Made by a program: the position numbers and the translations under genes. Source: an uncultured Eubacteriales bacterium (lineage in GTDB: Bacteria; Bacillota; Clostridia; Oscillospirales; Acutalibacteraceae). Taken from it: 6,556 bases of DNA. The stretch covers positions 1-6,556 of the forward strand of contig ONWI01000101.1 of NCBI GenBank assembly GCA_900321515.1. Reading direction: 5' to 3'. The notes beneath the pieces were generated by a model. The model ran no database searches and had not been told where the DNA came from. It saw only the letters and a program-made list of their open reading frames with translations. This document shows, piece after piece, positions 1 to 6,078 of the stretch (positions within the stretch are counted from its first letter, which is position 1; the number at the start of each line of letters is the position of its first letter).

Positions 1-946
1 AACTACTACCCTCCGAATTATTGGCGGTTTTCAGGAACCGGACAGCGGAGATGTTTTTTTTGGTTCGGAGCGAATCAACGATCTGCCGCCTCACAAGCGC
101 AAGCTGAACACTGTATTTCAGCGATACGCGCTGTTTCCTCATCTGAATGTGTATGAGAACATTGCCTTCGGAATGAGGATACAGAAAAAGAGTGAGGCAG
201 AGATCAAGGCTAAGGTCAATGAAATGCTCAAACTGGTTTCACTTGATGGCTTTGAGAAACGCAGAACTTCCACGCTGTCGGGCGGTCAGCAGCAGCGCGT
301 GGCGATTGCCCGAGCGCTTGCCAACGACCCGCGCGTGCTTCTGCTGGACGAGCCTCTCGGCGCGCTTGACCTGAAGCTGCGCAAGGAGATGCAGGTGGAA
401 CTCAAGCGTATTCAGAGCCGGCTGGGTATTACGTTTATTTACGTTACCCACGATCAGGAAGAAGCTCTGTCGATGTCGGATACAATAGTGGTCATGAATC
501 ACGGCGTTATCCAGCAGATAGGTTCTCCGACCGACATTTACAATGAGCCGGAAAACGGATTTGTTGCTGATTTTATCGGAGAAAGCAATATTGTCGACGG
601 CATCATGCACGCCGACTGCGACGTTGAATTCTGCGGGGCGAGATTTGAGTGCGTTGACACCGGTTTTGCCAAGGATGAGGAAGTGGACGTGGTTGTGCGT
701 CCGGAGGACATAATCGTTGTGCCAAAGGAAGAGAGTGATCTCAGGGGAACAGTCACGTCAGTGACCTTCAAGGGCGTTCATTACGAGATGTATGTGGATG
801 TTCCCGGCGAGGAGGAAGAATGGATTATCCAGTCCACTGTCGCTCAGGAGGAAGGCAAAGAAATTGGCATGACCGTTATCCCGGAGAATATTCACATAAT
901 GAAGAAATACACCGGCGATTACGCGAGCGACATAGAGTTTGAATGA
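1..946 (+). CDS. potA: Spermidine/putrescine ABC transporter ATP-binding protein PotA (5' partial)
   Basis: Cytoplasmic ATPase that powers the PotBC polyamine importer. The reading frame is open from base 2 and holds 314 residues before the TGA at 944-946. The first residues, TTTLRIIGGF, directly follow the Walker A lysine, so about 40 N-terminal residues including the P-loop glycines lie outside the window. Visible motifs, in order, are the Q-loop (Gln codon 119-121, in VFQRYALFP), the ABC signature LSGGQQQRVAIARAL from 275, Walker B LLLDEP with the Asp codon at 347-349, the D-loop GALD, and the switch histidine in YVTHDQEEA at 449-451. A TOBE-type regulatory domain follows from about 590 to 930 (VVVRPEDI and GTVTSVTFKG are typical). 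The GTG at 149 is internal and not a start. The core motifs alone fit any MalK/CysA/PotA-type ATPase; the assignment to polyamines rests on the downstream potBCD genes. No frameshift or missing motif is seen. Confidence 0.96.
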   Translation, partial: TTTLRIIGGFQEPDSGDVFFGSERINDLPPHKRKLNTVFQRYALFPHLNVYENIAFGMRIQKKSEAEIKAKVNEMLKLVSLDGFEKRRTSTLSGGQQQRVAIARALANDPRVLLLDEPLGALDLKLRKEMQVELKRIQSRLGITFIYVTHDQEEALSMSDTIVVMNHGVIQQIGSPTDIYNEPENGFVADFIGESNIVDGIMHADCDVEFCGARFECVDTGFAKDEEVDVVVRPEDIIVVPKEESDLRGTVTSVTFKGVHYEMYVDVPGEEEEWIIQSTVAQEEGKEIGMTVIPENIHIMKKYTGDYASDIEFE

Positions 947-947
947 C

Positions 948-953
948 GGAGGG
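948..953 (+). promoter_or_regulatory. Ribosome binding site that fixes the potB start
   Basis: GGAGGG lies 6 nt before the ATG at 960 and just after the potA stop (944-946). It supports the ATG over the in-frame TTG at 939, which lies upstream of this site and overlaps the end of potA. Confidence 0.85.
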
Positions 954-959
954 CTGATA

Positions 960-1778
960 ATGAAGAAGGATTCATTGACTGCCTCGCCGTTTATGCTGTG
1001 GGTAGTCATTTTTACGGTGGTTCCTCTGGCGATGGTTTGCTGGTACGCCTTCACCGATTCCACGGGAGCGTTTACCTTCAGCAACATCGAGACGATAGCG
1101 ACATATTGGGGTTACCTGAAGGATTCCCTCGTGATGGGCGCGGTTGCCACGCTTTTCTGCCTGCTGCTGGGATATCCTGTGGCTTACGTCATGTCACGCG
1201 CGAGCTGGGTGGCTCAGCAGACGCTTATGATGCTGCTCATGCTGCCCCAGTGGATGAATTTCCTGCTCAGAACATACGCGTGGATGACAATTCTCGAAAA
1301 CAACGGGCTTATTAATACCATGCTCGGCAAGATCGGAATCGGTCCTTTTCAGATGATCAATACAAAGGGCGCGATCATTCTCGGCATGGTCTACAACTTC
1401 CTTCCCTACATGATTCTGCCGATATATTCCGTGATGGAAAAAATTAACGGCAGTCTGTTTGAAGCGGCGAACGACCTCGGCGCCAACCGCGCAGAGACAT
1501 TCCGCAGGGTGGTGCTTCCGCTGAGCCTGCCGGGAGTCATAACCGGAATTACCATGGTGTTTGTCCCGTCGGTCAGCACCTTCGTCATTTCCCAGATGCT
1601 GGGCGGGGGAAGAAATCCGCTTATTGGCGACGTCATCGAAAGACTGTTTGTCGGTGCCGCACCGAATTACAACGTTGGCGCGGCGCTCTCTCTGGTGCTT
1701 ATGATTCTTATTCTGATAAGCATGGCTGTTATGAAGAAATTTGACGACGGCGAGGAAACAGGGGGGCTGATGATGTGA
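960..1778 (+). CDS. potB: Spermidine/putrescine ABC transporter permease PotB
   Basis: One of the two inner-membrane subunits that form the polyamine channel with PotC and dock onto PotA. The protein has 272 residues, close to the usual length of about 275. Six hydrophobic segments can be read at roughly residues 10-32, 55-78, 83-106, 136-157, 192-213 and 238-257. The EAA loop that contacts the ATPase is intact: Glu168-Ala-Ala, Gly174, and the Leu-Pro pair ending at Pro187. The segment PQWMNFLLRTYAWM (about residues 96-109) is characteristic of PotB-type permeases. The start is the ATG at 960, preceded by GGAGGG; a longer TTG start at 939 is open but poorly placed. The gene lies 13 nt after potA, and its end overlaps potC by 4 bp (GTGA), so the genes are very probably co-transcribed and translationally coupled. 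Confidence 0.96.
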   Translation: MKKDSLTASPFMLWVVIFTVVPLAMVCWYAFTDSTGAFTFSNIETIATYWGYLKDSLVMGAVATLFCLLLGYPVAYVMSRASWVAQQTLMMLLMLPQWMNFLLRTYAWMTILENNGLINTMLGKIGIGPFQMINTKGAIILGMVYNFLPYMILPIYSVMEKINGSLFEAANDLGANRAETFRRVVLPLSLPGVITGITMVFVPSVSTFVISQMLGGGRNPLIGDVIERLFVGAAPNYNVGAALSLVLMILILISMAVMKKFDDGEETGGLMM

Positions 1779-2584
1779 AAACTTTATCGAGAATTTACAC
1801 CGGACTTATTTTTGTGTTTCTTTACGCACCCATTGTTGTTCTGATAATCTTCTCCTTTAACCAGAGCAAGAGCCGTTCGGTCTGGAAGGGTTTTTCGCTC
1901 AGATGGTACGAGAATCTCTTCAGGGACAACATGATTCTTGAAGCTCTCTGGACTTCTATCGAGGTGGCTGTGATAGCCGCGATTGTTTCGACCATAATCG
2001 GAACGGCTGCCGCCGTCGGGCTTAAAAAGATGAACAAGGGTCTGCGTTCGGTGATGCTTACGCTCAACAATATCCCTATGGTCAACCCCGACATCGTGAC
2101 CGGTATTTCGATGATGCTCTTATTTGTGGCAATATTCGGTGCAACGGGTCTGCTTCGTCCCGGCTTCGGCACGCTGGTTATTGCGCACATCACGTTCTGC
2201 ATACCTTATGTGATACTGTCCGTGCTTCCAAAGCTGAATCAGATGAATCCCAGCATTTACGAGGCGGCTCAGGATCTCGGATGCCCTCCGCTGAAAGCTT
2301 TTGTAAAGGTGGTTATTCCCGAAATCATGCCCGGCATTATCACCGGAATGATGATGGCATTTACCCTGTCGCTCGACGACTTCGTAATCAGCTATTTTAC
2401 AAGCGGCTCCACGGCTCAGACTCTGCCGATGGTGATCTATTCCATGACCAAGCGCAGAATCAGTCCGAAGATCAACGCGCTCTCCGCGCTGATGTTTGTC
2501 ATCGTGCTGGCGCTTCTCGTCGTGATTAACATAAGACAAATAAGAGAAGCGACCCGCAAACGAAATGAGAAATTTGCAGGATAA
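1775..2584 (+). CDS. potC: Spermidine/putrescine ABC transporter permease PotC
   Basis: Second membrane subunit of the polyamine importer. The protein has 269 residues (PotC is usually about 260-270) with six hydrophobic segments near residues 8-28, 58-80, 98-121, 130-152, 186-208 and 235-252. The EAA loop is Glu163-Ala-Ala, Gly169, Ile-Pro ending at Pro182. The motif FTLSLDDFVISYF (residues 196-208) is typical of PotC and of the related PotI. The start is GTG at 1775, which overlaps the potB TGA in a GTGA arrangement; a run of six G at 1761-1766, 8 nt upstream, can serve as the ribosome binding site. No ATG is available in frame near this position. The C-terminus is basic (TRKRNEK), consistent with a cytoplasmic tail. 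Separated from potD by 54 nt in which I see no promoter or hairpin. Confidence 0.96.
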   Translation: MKTLSRIYTGLIFVFLYAPIVVLIIFSFNQSKSRSVWKGFSLRWYENLFRDNMILEALWTSIEVAVIAAIVSTIIGTAAAVGLKKMNKGLRSVMLTLNNIPMVNPDIVTGISMMLLFVAIFGATGLLRPGFGTLVIAHITFCIPYVILSVLPKLNQMNPSIYEAAQDLGCPPLKAFVKVVIPEIMPGIITGMMMAFTLSLDDFVISYFTSGSTAQTLPMVIYSMTKRRISPKINALSALMFVIVLALLVVINIRQIREATRKRNEKFAG

Positions 2585-2638
2585 TATACAACAACTTCAT
2601 ATTTCAGACTTTAAACAGAATAGAAAGGATTTTGATAA

Positions 2639-3745
2639 ATGAAAAAGATAATTGCTTTTGTGCTCTCCGTGGCACTGATGGTTTCGGCGGTTTCGGTTCT
2701 CTCGGGCTGCTCGGATGAAAAAGCCGTTCCCAAGACCGGCGAGGTACTTTATGTCTACAACTGGGGCGAATACATCTCCAACGGCGACGACGGTTCGCTC
2801 GATACCAACGCGCAATTCGAGAAGGAAACCGGCATCGAGGTCAAATATCTCAACTTCTCCAGTAATGAGGAAATGTACGCCAAGATGAAGAGCGGCGGAA
2901 TGACGGTTGACGTCATTATTCCCTCCGACTATATGATCGCGCAGTTGATTCGTGAGAATATGCTGGAAAAGCTGGATTATGACAATATCCCCAACTATGA
3001 GAATATAGACGAGAAATTCCGCAAACCGGCATTTGACCCGACAGGAGAGTATTCTGTCGCCTACACATGGGGATGTACTGCGATTTTCTACGATTCGAGA
3101 TATGTCGATGAAGCCGATATCGACGAAAATACATGGGACCTGCTCTGGAACGAAAAATACAGCGGCAAGATTCTCATGTTCAACAATCAGCGCGACGCTT
3201 TCGGCATTGCGGAGGCAAAGCTGGGCTATTCTCTCAACAGCGAGAATCAGGAAGAGCTTGATGCCTGCTACGAGGAGCTTGTCAAGCAGTGTCCGCTGGT
3301 GCAGGGATACTACGGCGACCAGATCTTTGACAAGATGGAGAGCGGCGAGGCGATCATCGCTCCCTATTACAACGGCGATCTGAAAATGCTTCAGGACGGC
3401 AATGAAAATATCAAGGGCTACATTCCCAAGGGAGCCAATACATTCATCGACTCGATGTGCATTCCCACCTGCTGCCAGAACAAGAGTGCTGCGGAGAAAT
3501 ATATCAACTTCATGTGCCGCGAGGACGTCGCCCTTGCCAATGCCGAGTATATAGGATACGCTTCTCCCATTTCCGCTGTCAAGGAAGAGCTTGACGAGGA
3601 AGTGACAGGCGAATTCTTCTATCCCTCAGATGAAAAGCTCAAAAATGAGTGCGAGGTTTTCAACCGCCTCTCCGACGAGACAAATACATATCTCTCAGCC
3701 AAGTGGGAGGATTTAATGAAGGAATTCACCGAGAAGACGAGATAG
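2639..3745 (+). CDS. potD: Spermidine/putrescine-binding lipoprotein PotD
   Basis: Extracellular, membrane-anchored substrate-binding protein that delivers polyamine to PotBC. It has 368 residues. The signal peptide MKKIIAFVLSVALMVSAVSV ends in the lipobox LSGC with Cys24 as the lipidated residue, as expected in a Gram-positive. The mature part begins its fold with LYVYNWGEYIS (residues 37-47). Ligand-site positions can be matched by eye to E. coli PotD from memory: Trp42, Tyr45, Tyr98, Asp271 and Tyr307 are kept. The positions of E. coli Asp168, Glu171, Trp229 and Trp255 appear as Asn183, Asp186, Tyr244 and Phe269. The ATG at 2639 follows AGAAAGGA (2622-2629) at 9 nt. It is the last gene of the operon, ahead of a strong terminator. 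The family is certain; whether spermidine or putrescine is the main ligand is not. Eight cysteines besides Cys24 are unusual for an exported protein. Confidence 0.95.
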   Translation: MKKIIAFVLSVALMVSAVSVLSGCSDEKAVPKTGEVLYVYNWGEYISNGDDGSLDTNAQFEKETGIEVKYLNFSSNEEMYAKMKSGGMTVDVIIPSDYMIAQLIRENMLEKLDYDNIPNYENIDEKFRKPAFDPTGEYSVAYTWGCTAIFYDSRYVDEADIDENTWDLLWNEKYSGKILMFNNQRDAFGIAEAKLGYSLNSENQEELDACYEELVKQCPLVQGYYGDQIFDKMESGEAIIAPYYNGDLKMLQDGNENIKGYIPKGANTFIDSMCIPTCCQNKSAAEKYINFMCREDVALANAEYIGYASPISAVKEELDEEVTGEFFYPSDEKLKNECEVFNRLSDETNTYLSAKWEDLMKEFTEKTR

Positions 3746-3786
3746 TTTGTCATAGTCACCAGGAGATAATCGACAGATAAAATATT

Positions 3787-3835
3787 AACCGCACAGCGCG
3801 GAACCGGATTGACCGGCTGCGTTGTGCGGTTTTTT
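3787..3835 (+). terminator. Intrinsic terminator of the pot operon, possibly bidirectional
   Basis: AACCGCACAGCG (3787-3798) pairs over 12 bp, with one G-U pair, with CGTTGTGCGGTT (3820-3831). The stem continues inward to an upper CCGG/CCGG helix (3804-3807 with 3813-3816) closed by the loop ATTGA. Six T residues follow at 3830-3835. It lies 41 nt after the potD stop. Read on the - strand the same hairpin is followed by TTAATATTTTAT, a weaker U-tract, and I found no other hairpin downstream of the convergent amylase gene, so it may end both transcripts. Confidence 0.92.
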
Positions 3836-3925
3836 ATTGAGAAAACAGCTCCCGTAAAAAATGCCAAAGCCCTGAATTTCTGACATTTTCCACTTTTTAC
3901 AATCGGCTATTGACAGGAAGGAGAA

Positions 3926-5809
3926 TTATTCCTCGTTCATGCCCTGAACCTTTTCGTCCTCGGGAGAAGTGGTGATGGAATCGGGATTGATTACTATGTC
4001 GTCGTAATGCTGTGTGGAGCGGAGCACGACGGTGGTTCTGCCGGGAATTGTGAGCTTGCCGCCGGAGAGCGTTGCTTCGGGGTCTTTTTCCTCCTCCTGC
4101 GTCTCTTCCTGCGAGGAGGCGCCGAAGACAGGCGCGGAAGCGGATTCCTTTTCGTCCTCGGCGTTCTTTGCGACGATGTAGCCTCTCAGCTCGCTGAAGT
4201 CGGAATATCCGAGGCTGCCGACGTCGAAAGACGCTTCTTCAAGGTCGAGGTTGTGTATCACCATTACGGCAACTCCGTCATAAACGCATGTGTACGCGCA
4301 TATCGAATCTTTGCCGAAGTCGCAGGCGGTGACAGTGCCGCGGGCTATCTGGGGATTCTGGTTTTTCAGCTTGAGCAGCAGACGGTAGTGATTGAGCAGG
4401 GAATTTTCATCCCGGAGCTGTTCGGCAACGCCGTCGATCTGAGTCTGATTGACAGCGGTGTCGGTCCCTGGCGGGTTGGCAATTGAAGTGCCGTCGTCGG
4501 TGGCGGACCACTTCATAGGCATACGGGCCGTCGGGTCCTTTTTGCTGCCGTCGGTTGACGTGCCCTTCAGTCCGATCTCCTCACCGTAATAGATGAATGT
4601 GTTGCCTGGCATCATCATGTAAAGGCTGGCGGCCATCTTGCGCTGACCTAATGTCATGAAGTAGCTGGAGCTGCGGTACATATCGTGATTGGAGACAAAC
4701 GGAGCGTCAATGGCGTCGGAAGCCGAAACCAGTTTGAGCTGATTGTTCCAGTTCTGGACCTTTTTGGCGTACTCCCTGCCGTTCTGGCTCTTTACGGTTT
4801 TTGATATGTGTCCGCCGGTGTTTGCAAAAGCAAAGTCAAAGAAGCTGTCAAATCCGCTTTTATAGTATTCTCTGATAATCGGAGACGAGGTCCATGCCTC
4901 ACCTACGGTGTAGAATCCGGGATTTTTGGTGCGGCAGTAATCAGCAATGCGTTTCATTATCTTTACGTTTTCGGATGTGTTGTTGTAATCAAAGTAGAGC
5001 ACAGCGTCAAAACGGAAGCCGTCCACGCCTTTGCCTATCCAGAAATCGCAGATTTTTTCTATTTCCTTCCATACATGCTCGCTCTGGAAGTTAAGTTCGG
5101 GCATGTCGTCGCTGAAAGAACATTCGTAATAGTAATCCGTGCCGGGGATGGGGCGGAATTTTGCTCCTTTGAGTGAATAATATGTATAGTTATCCAGGTT
5201 GATGAGAGACGCGCCGAGTTCCGTCAGCTCTTCGGCGGTGTAATGGGTATAGTACTCGGTGTATTTCTCGTCGTATTTGAGTTCTTCTTTCTTATCGAGA
5301 CTCCGGAGATTGTCGCAGAACATTTTGAACCATTCGTGCTGACTGGACGAGTGGTTGAGCACCATGTCGATTATCAGGGTGATTCCGTGTTCATGGCATT
5401 TCTGAACGAGATTATCAAAGTCATCCATCGTGCCGTAGGACTGGTCGATCGCCATATAATCGGTAATGTCGTATTTGTGATAGGATGGGGAGGGGCAAAT
5501 GGGCATAAGCCATATGCCGTTGATGCCGAGGGAACTGCTGCCGTAGGCGCCGGAGGCGGGCTTGAGGTAATCGAGCTTCTGGGCGACGCCGTTGAGATCG
5601 CCTATGCCGTTTCCGTCGGAGTCCTTGAAGGAGCGGACGAATATCTCGTAGAAATTCTTGTATTTGTCGTCGAATTCCACGATGGTCTCGTCTGGAACGC
5701 ATGGCTTCCTGACCGGAGCGACAGGCTCCTCAGTGCCGCAGGAGACAAGCACCGTAAGCATGGCGAGCGCAGTCAGCAGTGCGGAACGCAGTCTCATTTT
5801 GTGTTTCAT
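3926..5809 (-). CDS. Lipid-anchored extracellular alpha-amylase, GH13 family
   Basis: Hydrolyses internal alpha-1,4-glucosidic bonds of starch or maltodextrins at the cell surface. It has 627 residues. The signal peptide ends in lipobox LVSC with Cys24 as lipid anchor, followed by a short linker. The (beta/alpha)8 barrel starts at FYEIFVRSF (53-61) with a DSDGNGIGD loop (63-71), a typical calcium site in these enzymes. Conserved region I is DMVLNH (148-153). Region II is GFRFDA with nucleophile Asp268, region III VGEAW with acid/base Glu304, and region IV SNHD with transition-state Asp376. All catalytic residues are present. Domain B spans about 154-235. A C-terminal beta-sandwich covers about 475-597, interrupted by an acidic Ser/Glu-rich insert (about 549-582) and followed by an acidic 30-residue tail. 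By memory it resembles Halothermothrix orenii AmyA (subfamily GH13_36). The start ATG follows GAAAGGA (5819-5825) at 9 nt. Exact specificity (amylase or neopullulanase-like) is inferred. Divergent from malQ. Confidence 0.93.
   Translation of the reverse strand: MKHKMRLRSALLTALAMLTVLVSCGTEEPVAPVRKPCVPDETIVEFDDKYKNFYEIFVRSFKDSDGNGIGDLNGVAQKLDYLKPASGAYGSSSLGINGIWLMPICPSPSYHKYDITDYMAIDQSYGTMDDFDNLVQKCHEHGITLIIDMVLNHSSSQHEWFKMFCDNLRSLDKKEELKYDEKYTEYYTHYTAEELTELGASLINLDNYTYYSLKGAKFRPIPGTDYYYECSFSDDMPELNFQSEHVWKEIEKICDFWIGKGVDGFRFDAVLYFDYNNTSENVKIMKRIADYCRTKNPGFYTVGEAWTSSPIIREYYKSGFDSFFDFAFANTGGHISKTVKSQNGREYAKKVQNWNNQLKLVSASDAIDAPFVSNHDMYRSSSYFMTLGQRKMAASLYMMMPGNTFIYYGEEIGLKGTSTDGSKKDPTARMPMKWSATDDGTSIANPPGTDTAVNQTQIDGVAEQLRDENSLLNHYRLLLKLKNQNPQIARGTVTACDFGKDSICAYTCVYDGVAVMVIHNLDLEEASFDVGSLGYSDFSELRGYIVAKNAEDEKESASAPVFGASSQEETQEEEKDPEATLSGGKLTIPGRTTVVLRSTQHYDDIVINPDSITTSPEDEKVQGMNEE
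4061..4165 (-). other. Acidic low-complexity insert in the amylase C-domain
   Basis: Residues about 549-582 of the amylase are rich in Glu, Asp, Ser and Ala (AEDEKESASAP, then SSQEETQEEEKDPEA). They fall between the strand ending GYIVAKN and the last predicted strand KLTIPGRTTVVL of the C-terminal beta-sandwich. In the related enzyme recalled from memory these strands are joined by a short loop. The codons stay in frame and show no sign of a sequencing frameshift. Confidence 0.7.
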
Positions 5810-5873
5810 GGTGAATCATCCTTTCATGTTGAATGAAGATGGTCAGAACATCAATTGCTCAAAAACAATCAAC

Positions 5874-5887
5874 TTTACATCTGTAAA
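5874..5887. promoter_or_regulatory. Perfect 14-bp palindrome, candidate operator of the amylase gene
   Basis: TTTACA-TC-TGTAAA is a perfect 6-2-6 inverted repeat. It lies about +12 to +25 relative to the predicted amylase start site (near 5898), a classic place for a repressor to block transcription. The loop would be too short for a strong RNA hairpin, which favours a DNA-protein site. The binding protein is not identifiable; it does not match the cre (CcpA) consensus. Confidence 0.55.
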
Positions 5888-5904
5888 ATGTTTGATATGC
5901 ATTA

Positions 5905-5933
5905 ATTATAAGGCATTTTTTTAGCTATGTCAA
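5905..5933 (-). promoter_or_regulatory. Sigma-A promoter of the amylase gene
   Basis: Reading the - strand, TTGACA (5933-5928) and TATAAT (5910-5905) are separated by exactly 17 bp, so both hexamers and the spacing match the consensus perfectly. Transcription should begin near 5898, giving a leader of about 89 nt before the ATG. A promoter this strong usually needs a repressor or catabolite control to be regulated. Confidence 0.88.
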
Positions 5934-5945
5934 TGAGTTTTGACG

Positions 5946-5959
5946 CCAATTTGTATTGG
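5946..5959. repeat. Short inverted repeat CCAAT-N4-ATTGG
   Basis: CCAAT (5946-5950) and ATTGG (5955-5959) form a perfect 5-4-5 inverted repeat 13 bp upstream of the amylase -35 hexamer. It could be an activator or repressor half-site pair, but arms of this length can occur by chance. Confidence 0.3.
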
Positions 5960-5969
5960 GATTTAAAAA

Positions 5970-5990
5970 AATTCAATAAAATTTTGAATT
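5970..5990. repeat. AT-rich 21-bp inverted repeat between the divergent promoters
   Basis: AATTCAA (5970-5976) and TTGAATT (5984-5990) are perfect 7-bp arms around a 7-nt spacer. The element is close to the middle of the divergent promoter region, upstream of the malQ -35 hexamer, in an AT-rich stretch that could also act as an UP element for RNA polymerase. Base composition makes a chance repeat fairly likely. Confidence 0.35.
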
Positions 5991-6007
5991 AATCAGGCAA
6001 TAATCTA

Positions 6008-6036
6008 TTGACAGTTGCGCTAATTTATGGTAATAT
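6008..6036 (+). promoter_or_regulatory. Sigma-A promoter of malQ, with extended -10
   Basis: TTGACA (6008-6013) and TAATAT (6031-6036) are 17 bp apart. TGG immediately before the -10 (6028-6030) gives the TGn extended -10 element. Transcription should start near 6043, leaving a leader of about 36 nt. Confidence 0.87.
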
Positions 6037-6060
6037 GCAAATGGCATTTTTTAACTCTTC

Positions 6061-6067
6061 GGGAAGG
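6061..6067 (+). promoter_or_regulatory. Ribosome binding site that decides the malQ start
   Basis: GGGAAGG is the only purine-rich site before the gene. It is 11 nt from TTG 6079 (aligned as the AAGG part of AAGGAGG, an effective spacing of about 8) but only 2 nt from the in-frame GTG at 6070, which is too close. The site therefore favours TTG. Confidence 0.6.
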
Positions 6068-6078
6068 TTGTGATTTTT

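Noticed and set aside
149..151. GTG at 149 as a start codon of a 265-residue ATPase
   Set aside because: The same frame is open to the window edge and encodes the expected PotA sequence upstream (from just after Walker A through the Q-loop), so the codon is internal.
939..959. TTG at 939 as the potB start
   Set aside because: It lies before the GGAGGG ribosome binding site and inside the end of potA; the ATG at 960 is well spaced and gives the normal PotB N-terminus.
2120..2539. Open frame of 139 codons on the - strand within potC
   Set aside because: Shadow of potC; His/Arg-rich with no motif, no ribosome binding site considered convincing.
3911..3932. Short inverted repeat AGGAA/TTCCT around the amylase stop codon as a terminator
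   Set aside because: Only 5 bp of stem, overlapping the stop codon, with no T-tract after it on the - strand.
4007..4486. Open frame of 159 codons on the + strand opposite the amylase C-domain
   Set aside because: Antisense shadow with Gly/Arg/Phe-rich low-complexity sequence created by the acidic insert on the other strand.
5243..5836. Open frame of 197 codons on the + strand opposite the amylase N-terminus
   Set aside because: It is antisense to a well supported GH13 gene, has no recognisable domain and a composition expected from the reverse complement of coding sequence.
5940..5968. TTGACG followed by a TTAAAA-like hexamer as a second + strand promoter
   Set aside because: The -10 match is poor, and a far better promoter for malQ exists at 6008-6036.
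6070..6072. GTG at 6070 as the malQ start
   Set aside because: It is only 2 nt from the GGGAAGG site, too close for initiation; kept as an alternative in the malQ entry.
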